Shown one piece after another: positions 1 through 5,058 of a stretch of 5,058 nucleotides of DNA. This DNA comes from Globobulimina sp. (lineage: Eukaryota > Foraminifera > Rotaliida): the NCBI GenBank assembly GCA_003354225.1, contig PIVH01000754.1:1-5058 (forward strand), read 5' to 3'. The notes under the pieces are model-generated. The model was not told the origin of the DNA, searched no databases, and was given only the letters and a program-made list of their open reading frames with translations. Made by a program: the position numbers and the translations under genes. The stretch's first letter is position 1. Each line of letters starts with the position of its first letter.

Positions 1-3000
1 AAGATGACAAAGGCGAATACCAACCGATTGAATTCTACAGCAAAAACTTTGTCGGACCAGAATTTAATTGGCATATCACCACCAAGGAATTATTTGTCGT
101 AATACGAGCCATTGAGAAATGGAATACCTTCCTACATAGGAAATTTACGATATTTACCGATGCTAAAAACATTGAATGGTTATTTAAACGTACCAACCAA
201 AATAAATCTAATAATCGCAAACATTATCGATGGACAGTATTATTAAAATCAAAATCATTCGATGTAGCTCATATTCCTGGCATCACCAATAAAATTGCCG
301 ATTATTTAAGTCGTGATATTGAATGGACCAACACGCCACAATTTAATGAATCACACGGAACCAAAGATATAATTGAGAAGAAAACTAAATTATTTGATCG
401 TTCACAGTCAGATTTATTTTATCTATCGGCTAAATATCATAATTATGTCCAGAAACATAAGTTACATTACTCTCTCTCCCCTCAATCTGAATATATTCGC
501 GTATTGAATGAAAATTCATACCGCTCCCAACAAATAATATGTACCCATGATACGGTCTATACCGCCTCCGTTACACAACATAAATTATTTACAATGCAAA
601 TCAATAATTTATATATTGGTGATTTGATTAATTCCAATATGAATCCTGGAGGAGGAACGCGTGATGTTATCACACCACGTAATAATGATTCATATCATAA
701 TAAAATTTCAAATCGTATCGACACTCATTATCATATACCAACCATTGATAACATATTGAAGAAATATAATACCTCGCAATCCGATGAAAAACATCAATCA
801 TTTTATCATCAATCACAACAAAATCAGGTAAAATGGAATAAAAAATTTATTTGTGATAAAGGATTATTTGGTCTCACGCTTAAACATCATTTATATCCAA
901 CGAGATCTGGTAACACATACAATAACAATCAACCACCTCCGAATTCTACAAAATTTGTTCGATTATACAAAGATAAAGACAATAAATGGAGAAAATGCAT
1001 TTTATTAAAAACTAAACGTGAAATTAGCAAAATAAAAATTGTTAATACTAAAACAATGCATTGGGTTTTAAACCATAAATTAATTGAATATGATCACAAA
1101 TTAATGAATCGGAAGGATAAAAATGAAAGCACCACAGCATACAATTCGTATTTGGATATATTATTAAAAACTATTAATGATAAATTAAACGATGATAATT
1201 GCGACATAATTGATGAAAATCAATTCATTGATAATGAGTATCATAAAATTATCCAACAACAAAAACAAGATAAAGAATATATATCCTCTGATAATAACTC
1301 TATCACCGATCCGGAATCGATTGAAAATAATGCACATAATCATAACCAACAACTACCATACAATGATTCCACGGATATTTCTACCAACAATGACGAGGAT
1401 AACGTAACCAGCGATGACAACGATTTAAACGAAATCGATTATAATATTGATATTGATAAATATTTCCAAGATCCAAAGTATTATTTCGAATTATTAGAAG
1501 ATAAATCATTAACTAATCTTGATTGGAATCTTGATAATTTACGACATAATCAACGAATGGATCCGTTACTAAATATCATAATAAATTATATTACAAATCA
1601 AGATATTAGAGAGGAATATAAGATATTACCTGCCCGAACAAAAAATGATTTAACTACAAATAAATATTTCCTCGATGATAAATCAATATTAAAATATCGC
1701 CATACAAACACCCAAAATATATTAACTGTTCTTCCTGCACAACATAAGAAAGCTGTAATGACTGCAATACATGAAAACATTCTACGTGGCAACCATAGCG
1801 GCAATAATTACACAGCCACCAATTTAATTAAATATGTATATTGGCCCGGATACATTGAAGATATTAATTCATTCATCAAAACATGTCATGCATGTCAAAT
1901 AAATAAAGCTCGCGCAAATACCAGACATGGATTAATGCAAATTTTCCGTGCAAAGCGACCCAATCAATTAATATCTATCGACCATGCAGTTATGCCCGAA
2001 ACACCTGATGGAAATAATTACATTACGTCCATTATTGACAATTTCTCCGGTTTAGTTTACGCTGTGGCTGTTCCAGACATTAAAGCCCAAAGAATCGCAC
2101 GCATTATTCATGATAAATGGATATCAGTACACGGAGTACCTGAGAAATTGCTATCAGACCAAGGAAAAGAATTAATTGGCCATGTTATGAAACATTTAGC
2201 TAAAATGTGCAATATAAAGAAACTACAAACCACGAGCTACAACCCACGAACAAATGGCCAAGTCGAAAGATGGAATTCCACCATGAAGAAAGGATTACGC
2301 GTAATCGCAACTGACCGTAATTTGGATTTTACCGAAGGTCATGGATGGGATCTATTTATTGATATGATTGCAGGCCATTATAATAATCAACCATCGCGAC
2401 GTACGCATTTATCGCCAAACGAAATATTTTATGGTAAAGATATTATATTACCCATTGATTATTTATTTGGATTCAATGAGTTTAATATTAATAAACGTAA
2501 TGAACAATTATATAAAACATACATTAAACTCTGCCAACGAATAAAACAAAATATTGCTCGTGACGCCTTAACTGATTATGATTATAAACGTAAGAAACAT
2601 TATGATAATAAACGCACCGATTTCCAATATCAAATAAATGAAACTGTTATTTATTTGTCTAAAATGATTAAAATTGGATCTGGTAATAAGATAAATACAT
2701 TATGGCGTGGTCCATTTCGTATTATTGAGCGATTTAATAATGGCGTTAGTTATAAAATATCTCATTTATATAAAGACGAAATACGAAATGTTACTGTTGA
2801 TCGGATTAAACGATATTATTTAAGAGATGATGATGATTATCAACGCATTGAATTTGATAATAATTTCGATGATTTATATATTGAATTAGAATCCGATGAC
2901 ATTGAAATGGATTCCGATTCGCAGAATGAAGAAAATATTAATGCGATACCGATTAATCCCATCGTTGTAAATTCTGATAACGAGGATTTGAAATCTGATC

Positions 3001-3392
3001 ACGACACCAATGACCATGAGATTAATGATGCAAATCACGATAATCTCAACCCAGGAATCTCTTCAATCCCTATCCTTGAACCCCTGCCAATTAATCCGCC
3101 AATTAATAACGAAACAAATGTACCTCAAAATAATATACAGAATCAATCTGAACTCGCCGCCATTAATCAATCGTCGTCGCCGCCGGGTATTAATAAAATG
3201 CCGTATATCGATGATGACGGACCACAAATTCCATCGCCACCTAATAATACATCAATTAATGAATCAAACCGAGGATTGAAACGATCGTATTCCGAAATAT
3301 TGGAAAACCATAATATTGTTCCAATTCAACCATTATCGAAGCGAATGAAATTATTATATCTTTCATTATGTGATTATATCCAATCTCTGTGA
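1..3392 (+). mobile_element. Ty3/gypsy-type LTR retrotransposon, 3' part of internal region
   Basis: This is the downstream part of an LTR retrotransposon. The RNase H before integrase order, the HHCC plus DD35E integrase and the GPF module together define the Ty3/gypsy (Metaviridae) type and exclude Ty1/copia, where integrase precedes reverse transcriptase. The 5' LTR, primer binding site, gag, protease and reverse transcriptase are outside the window. The right limit given is the pol stop codon. The true element must continue into 3393-4569 through a polypurine tract and 3' LTR, but those boundaries cannot be fixed from a single copy. No envelope-like frame follows pol. The uninterrupted frame suggests a recently active copy. 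Confidence 0.93.
3..3392 (+). CDS. pol: Pol polyprotein, 5'-partial: RNase H, long spacer, integrase, acidic tail
   Basis: 1129 residues are visible, open at the left edge and ending at TGA 3390-3392. Numbering here starts at nucleotide 3. RNase H spans about 1-106: TTKEL gives catalytic E29, FTIFTD gives D53, and IADYLSR gives D100; the first catalytic Asp is upstream. Residues 107-512 are a polar spacer, with a possible small beta-rich module at 317-363 and an acidic Asn/Asp stretch at 428-485. Integrase begins near 513 (LRHNQRMDP). Its zinc finger uses H590, H598, C628 and C631; the core triad is D660, D719 and E755 with exactly 35 residues between the last two (SDQG, GQVER); GPF lies at 903-905 and VTVDRIKRYY at 930-939. 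Residues 941-1129 are Asp/Asn/Pro-rich, with KR at 1093-1094 and KRMK at 1113-1116 resembling a bipartite nuclear signal. No chromodomain is seen. A TTG at 504 (codon 168) is internal, not a start. RNase H degrades template RNA and integrase inserts cDNA. Domain calls are firm; spacer and tail functions are unknown. Confidence 0.95.
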   Translation, partial: DDKGEYQPIEFYSKNFVGPEFNWHITTKELFVVIRAIEKWNTFLHRKFTIFTDAKNIEWLFKRTNQNKSNNRKHYRWTVLLKSKSFDVAHIPGITNKIADYLSRDIEWTNTPQFNESHGTKDIIEKKTKLFDRSQSDLFYLSAKYHNYVQKHKLHYSLSPQSEYIRVLNENSYRSQQIICTHDTVYTASVTQHKLFTMQINNLYIGDLINSNMNPGGGTRDVITPRNNDSYHNKISNRIDTHYHIPTIDNILKKYNTSQSDEKHQSFYHQSQQNQVKWNKKFICDKGLFGLTLKHHLYPTRSGNTYNNNQPPPNSTKFVRLYKDKDNKWRKCILLKTKREISKIKIVNTKTMHWVLNHKLIEYDHKLMNRKDKNESTTAYNSYLDILLKTINDKLNDDNCDIIDENQFIDNEYHKIIQQQKQDKEYISSDNNSITDPESIENNAHNHNQQLPYNDSTDISTNNDEDNVTSDDNDLNEIDYNIDIDKYFQDPKYYFELLEDKSLTNLDWNLDNLRHNQRMDPLLNIIINYITNQDIREEYKILPARTKNDLTTNKYFLDDKSILKYRHTNTQNILTVLPAQHKKAVMTAIHENILRGNHSGNNYTATNLIKYVYWPGYIEDINSFIKTCHACQINKARANTRHGLMQIFRAKRPNQLISIDHAVMPETPDGNNYITSIIDNFSGLVYAVAVPDIKAQRIARIIHDKWISVHGVPEKLLSDQGKELIGHVMKHLAKMCNIKKLQTTSYNPRTNGQVERWNSTMKKGLRVIATDRNLDFTEGHGWDLFIDMIAGHYNNQPSRRTHLSPNEIFYGKDIILPIDYLFGFNEFNINKRNEQLYKTYIKLCQRIKQNIARDALTDYDYKRKKHYDNKRTDFQYQINETVIYLSKMIKIGSGNKINTLWRGPFRIIERFNNGVSYKISHLYKDEIRNVTVDRIKRYYLRDDDDYQRIEFDNNFDDLYIELESDDIEMDSDSQNEENINAIPINPIVVNSDNEDLKSDHDTNDHEINDANHDNLNPGISSIPILEPLPINPPINNETNVPQNNIQNQSELAAINQSSSPPGINKMPYIDDDGPQIPSPPNNTSINESNRGLKRSYSEILENHNIVPIQPLSKRMKLLYLSLCDYIQSL

Positions 3393-3587
3393 AATTAATC
3401 TATGTATTATATTATATTTTATTCATTGATTGTTTGAAATTATATCATTTTGATATTAACTCAACATCAATGTCTTATAGCCCAGTTTGTTGTTCCCAAC
3501 GACGACAACGAACGCATTGAACTTAGTAGCTTTAAGTGGGTTTACTTTGTTCCCTTTAAAAGTTTTATTTTTTTCTTTTATCAAACA

Positions 3588-3679
3588 AACAATGAGAAAC
3601 ACTGAAGCAAGGACTTATTTCGAAATGCAACAATAACAAGTATTAATCGCATTGGAAACAAGTATTAATTCTCATTGTT
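3588..3679. repeat. 11-bp perfect inverted repeat
   Basis: AACAATGAGAA at 3588-3598 is the exact reverse complement of the 11 bases at 3669-3679, separated by 70 nt. It could form a stem in the transcript's 3' region or lie inside an LTR. An 11-bp match in about 1 kb of AT-rich DNA is not strongly significant on its own, so no function is claimed. Confidence 0.4.
3635..3669 (+). repeat. 13-bp direct repeat, two copies
   Basis: AACAAGTATTAAT occurs at 3635-3647 and again at 3657-3669, separated by 9 nt (period 22). The two copies are identical. They lie in the non-coding stretch after pol, inside the arms of the 11-bp inverted repeat, and could be a local duplication or a protein-binding pair in an LTR. 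Only the repetition itself is seen. Confidence 0.6.
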
Positions 3680-3691
3680 GTAAAACAACAA
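3675..3691. repeat. Tight 7-bp hairpin
   Basis: TTGTTGT at 3675-3681 pairs perfectly with ACAACAA at 3685-3691 around a loop of three A. The stem is mostly A-T pairs and weak. It overlaps the right arm of the 11-bp inverted repeat, so the two structures would compete. Confidence 0.4.
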
Positions 3692-3724
3692 AACAAAAAC
3701 CTAATTATTGGTTCATTATGGTTC

Positions 3725-3730
3725 AATAAA
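3725..3730 (+). promoter_or_regulatory. Candidate polyadenylation signal AATAAA
   Basis: A canonical AATAAA lies 333 nt after the pol stop codon on the coding strand. In an LTR retrotransposon the signal normally lies within the 3' LTR, so this position would suit an LTR occupying the region before about 3826. AATAAA also occurs at 4117-4122 and 4339-4344, and such motifs are common by chance in AT-rich DNA, so the choice is uncertain. Confidence 0.3.
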
Positions 3731-3820
3731 ACCTCATTAATCTCTCATTTTCTCTCATTCTAAATATTATTCAAAACAAAACATTATTTATTAGAACAAA
3801 ATATAGCAAGATAAATATTT

Positions 3821-3896
3821 GCGTTATGGTGCCCAAACAAAATCAGGTACGCGAATGCTAGGCATTGCGAGTCCTGATAGCAATAACACACCACGC
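3821..3896. repeat. Nested imperfect hairpin, about 76 nt
   Basis: Successive complementary segments nest about one centre: GCG 3821-3823 with CGC 3894-3896; TGGTG 3827-3831 with CACCA 3889-3893; ATCAGG 3842-3847 with CCTGAT 3873-3878; CGC 3850-3852 with GCG 3867-3869; and AATGC 3854-3858 with GCATT 3862-3866 around the loop TAG. The inner part (3842-3878) is compact and more G+C-rich than its surroundings. It may be a structured RNA element of the retrotransposon leader or LTR. It is not a tRNA: no cloverleaf or TTCRANTC T-loop is present. Confidence 0.5.
3827..3838 (+). promoter_or_regulatory. Primer-binding-site-like motif
   Basis: TGGTGCCCAAAC begins with the TGG that complements a tRNA CCA end and resembles the tRNA-Lys type primer binding sites of gypsy-like elements and retroviruses (TGGCGCCCAAC). 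Such a site belongs just after a 5' LTR, yet here it lies 434 nt after a pol stop codon. It would make sense only if an LTR ends near 3826 and another element, or a tandem copy sharing that LTR, starts here. It may equally be chance. Confidence 0.25.
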
Positions 3897-3917
3897 AACA
3901 ATATTTTATCTGCTTTT

Positions 3918-3935
3918 AAAAGAAGAAAGAGAAAA
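3918..3935 (+). promoter_or_regulatory. 18-nt purine run, candidate polypurine tract
   Basis: The 18 bases are all A or G (AAAAGAAGAAAGAGAAAA). A purine run of this kind primes plus-strand DNA synthesis immediately before the 3' LTR. It is the longest pure purine run I noticed after pol. The following bases, TAACCTCG, do not start with the usual TG of an LTR, and the site conflicts with the primer-binding-site model at 3827. A second, interrupted purine run lies at 4024-4043. Confidence 0.25.
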
Positions 3936-4425
3936 TAACCTCGTTCCTTCATCCGCAACAACGCTACCATCATAGCCAAATATTCAACAACTCCCAAGTC
4001 AACGACGCCATGGTCTCAACTTTAAAGAGGACGGGAAAAAGAATTAAAGTTTGATGAAAATGAACAAAAACTTCTCTCACTTACTCACTCTCAAAGTAAA
4101 TTACCAAACATAAAAGAATAAACAATATACAATGACAATCATTCCTTTTAACTTCTTTCTTTTATTCCTTTGTTTATCTTGGAGGAGGTATGTGGTAATT
4201 TATTACTACTCCACCGTTTTTAACTTTTTTACTTTACTTACTCTTTTTACTTTCTAGTTACTTTGATAACAGAAACTCTACCACAGTTTCGAAAATAGTA
4301 ATAGATACTGAGTATTAAATTGACAACATAAAAAATGCAATAAAAAAAAATAATATATTGAAACAAACACAGAAATATTATCAAATACATATATTTAAAA
4401 TTAGGGATTGCTGTTTAATGGTAAA

Positions 4426-4440
4426 AATATATTATTTAAA
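4426..4440 (+). promoter_or_regulatory. Candidate TATA-like promoter element
   Basis: An uninterrupted A/T run containing TATATTATTTAAA lies about 130 nt upstream of the ATG at 4570, and a similar TATTTAAA lies at 4392-4399. Either could position transcription of the downstream gene. In DNA this rich in A+T such motifs are expected by chance, so this rests mainly on position. Confidence 0.15.
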
Positions 4441-4569
4441 ATAATCAGTTCAATTCATCTATGTTTCAATGGATAGTTTGGGGGATTGTTCTGCCATTTA
4501 TGAGGAGGTCGGACTCATCGTTAAGCTTTTTCAGTCTGTCCAGTTCGTAGTAGTTCCCCATTTTTTATC

Positions 4570-5058
4570 ATGGCAACCCACAAACAACTTCCATCACAAA
4601 CAACTTGCATTACACAGTACGAACAACTTTCGTTACAAATTGGCACAGCAGACTTGTTTAACATTGATATACTGTCACACTCCGTGCCATTAATGACAAG
4701 ACTTGTTGCCAAATTGAATGAGCACTACAATGAATTGCTTACAAAATATGCGTTGTTACAAACACAACACCAACAATTGCAACAAAATCATGAATTGCTA
4801 CAATTGTACAACAGCCACATATTGCAACAATGGTATTATGAATCATCGGAATTGGAGAAATTATTGCGACAAAGCAAACAATTGATGATACCATGCATTC
4901 CCTCATCGTTAAACATAAACAATGTGAAAGAGATACAAAGTTCAGATTTATCCATAGAAATACGTAATTTGTTTGCGTTAACAAACAAGATTTCAGAATC
5001 TGAGCAGCAGCAAAAAGAAACAAATATGAGTGATATACAAAAAATGGTTTCTGATTTA
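4570..5058 (+). CDS. Unidentified Gln-rich coiled-coil protein, 3'-partial
   Basis: 163 codons run from ATG 4570 to the right edge without a stop. The start is supported by in-frame stops upstream at 4501 (TGA) and 4522 (TAA), and by a favourable eukaryotic context (A at -3, G at +4). I do not recognise the protein. Residues about 44-106 look like a coiled coil: L49, L56, L63, L70, L77, I84, L98 and L105 lie on one seven-residue register, broken only by E91, in a segment full of Gln and Glu. No basic DNA-binding region precedes it, so it is not an evident bZIP. No signal peptide, membrane segment or catalytic motif is seen. A second polar stretch follows two prolines at 108 and 111. Leucine is mostly TTG (12 of 26), unlike the TTA-rich pol. 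It could be a host gene, a first exon, or the gag of another element. Frames in other registers across 4469-5023 are shadows of it. Confidence 0.65.
   Translation, partial: MATHKQLPSQTTCITQYEQLSLQIGTADLFNIDILSHSVPLMTRLVAKLNEHYNELLTKYALLQTQHQQLQQNHELLQLYNSHILQQWYYESSELEKLLRQSKQLMIPCIPSSLNINNVKEIQSSDLSIEIRNLFALTNKISESEQQQKETNMSDIQKMVSDL
4580..4629 (+). repeat. Three near-identical 11-nt repeats inside the coiled-coil gene
   Basis: ACAAACAACTT occurs at 4580-4590 and 4596-4606, and with one change (ACGAACAACTT) at 4619-4629. The steps are 16 and 23 nt, so the middle copy is read in a different frame from the outer two, which are 39 nt apart and both encode (K/E)QL. The repetition is therefore at DNA level and not only a result of repeated amino acids. 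Confidence 0.5.

Larger units (their letters stand above)
3393..4569. other. Gene-free stretch, probably including the retrotransposon 3' end
   Basis: No convincing coding region is seen on either strand. The base composition is A+T-rich with patches rich in C and A. The stretch must hold the element's polypurine tract and 3' LTR if the copy is complete, and probably the promoter of the gene starting at 4570. Visible items are AATAAA motifs (3725, 4117, 4339), a cluster of short repeats (3588-3691), a nested hairpin (3821-3896) containing a primer-binding-site-like motif, an 18-nt purine run (3918-3935) and pyrimidine-rich tracts (4141-4175 and 4215-4255). No tRNA or rRNA is recognised. An exact LTR boundary cannot be assigned, because the matching 5' LTR is outside the window and no clean TG...CA pair stands out. 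Confidence 0.6.

Noticed and set aside
35-220. 61-codon frame on the minus strand
   Set aside because: It lies antisense to the clear RNase H coding region and has no recognisable features of its own.
642-660. GGAGGAGGA purine run inside pol as a central polypurine tract
   Set aside because: It is short and explained by coding sequence (Gly-Gly-Gly), with nothing else supporting a central priming site.
1210-1407. 65-codon plus-strand frame in another register
   Set aside because: It is a shadow of the pol spacer, with Ile/Asn/Lys-rich content typical of out-of-frame AT-rich coding sequence.
1598-1804. 68-codon minus-strand frame
   Set aside because: It is antisense to the integrase N-terminal region, whose motifs show the plus strand is the coding one.
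3010-3279. 89-codon plus-strand frame in another register
   Set aside because: It lies wholly within the pol tail and has no start context or domain; pol continues in frame through it to its stop.
3821-3896. Possible tRNA gene, from its length of about 76 nt
   Set aside because: The pairing is a single nested hairpin, not a cloverleaf, and neither strand has a TTCRANTC T-loop or a proper A box.
4181-4214. Hairpin-like stretch from the GGAGGAGG run to CTCCACC
   Set aside because: The pairing needs bulges or a two-base loop and alternative pairings compete, so it is too weak to call.
3393-4569. Envelope-like third gene after pol
   Set aside because: There is no long frame, and apart from the short frame at 4132 no signal peptide or membrane segment, so nothing supports an errantivirus-like env.
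4469-4693. 74-codon plus-strand frame starting at ATG 4469
   Set aside because: It overlaps the longer frame at 4570, which stays open to the window edge, has a better start context and shows a coiled-coil pattern.
4521-4712. 63-codon minus-strand frame
   Set aside because: It is antisense to the start of the coiled-coil gene, with no motif.
4739-5023. 94-codon hydrophobic minus-strand frame with repeated VAI
   Set aside because: The repeated Val-Ala-Ile is the antisense reading of repeated CAACAA/TTG codons in the Gln/Leu coiled coil, so it looks like a by-product.

Overview
The window is strongly A+T-rich eukaryotic DNA. It contains the 3' part of a Ty3/gypsy-type LTR retrotransposon, then about 1.2 kb with no convincing gene, then the 5' part of an unidentified coiled-coil protein gene that runs off the right edge. 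The domain order RNase H then integrase, the GPF module and the absence of any prokaryotic gene layout place it in a eukaryotic genome. Glutamine is read from CAA/CAG, and no TAA, TAG or TGA interrupts 1129 codons, so the standard genetic code fits. The Asn/Asp-rich protein style suggests a protist, an early-diverging fungus or another AT-rich eukaryote. I cannot name the species.

Positions 1-3392: one uninterrupted plus-strand reading frame, already open at the left edge. It encodes the end of a pol polyprotein. In order it holds most of an RNase H domain (lacking its first catalytic Asp, which lies upstream), an unusually long spacer of about 400 residues, a complete integrase (HHCC zinc finger, DD35E core, GPF module) and an Asp/Asn/Pro-rich tail of about 190 residues in place of a chromodomain. 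Gag, protease and reverse transcriptase must lie upstream of the window. The RNase H removes the RNA template during reverse transcription and the integrase inserts the cDNA into host DNA.

Positions 3393-4569: no gene is supported. This stretch should include the 3' end of the element (polypurine tract and 3' LTR), but only one LTR could be present, so its limits cannot be proved. It holds AATAAA motifs, a cluster of short repeats, a nested hairpin of about 76 nt, a primer-binding-site-like motif (TGGTGCCCAAAC), an 18-nt pure purine run and pyrimidine-rich tracts. Two models conflict. In one, the LTR ends near 3826 and a second element begins there. In the other, the purine run at 3918-3935 is the polypurine tract and the LTR lies to its right.

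Positions 4570-5058: an open frame of 163 codons with a strong start context, missing its 3' end. It encodes a Gln-rich protein with leucines at a strict seven-residue spacing. Its leucine codon choice differs from the retrotransposon's, which favours a host gene or an unrelated element over the same element's gag, but this is not settled.
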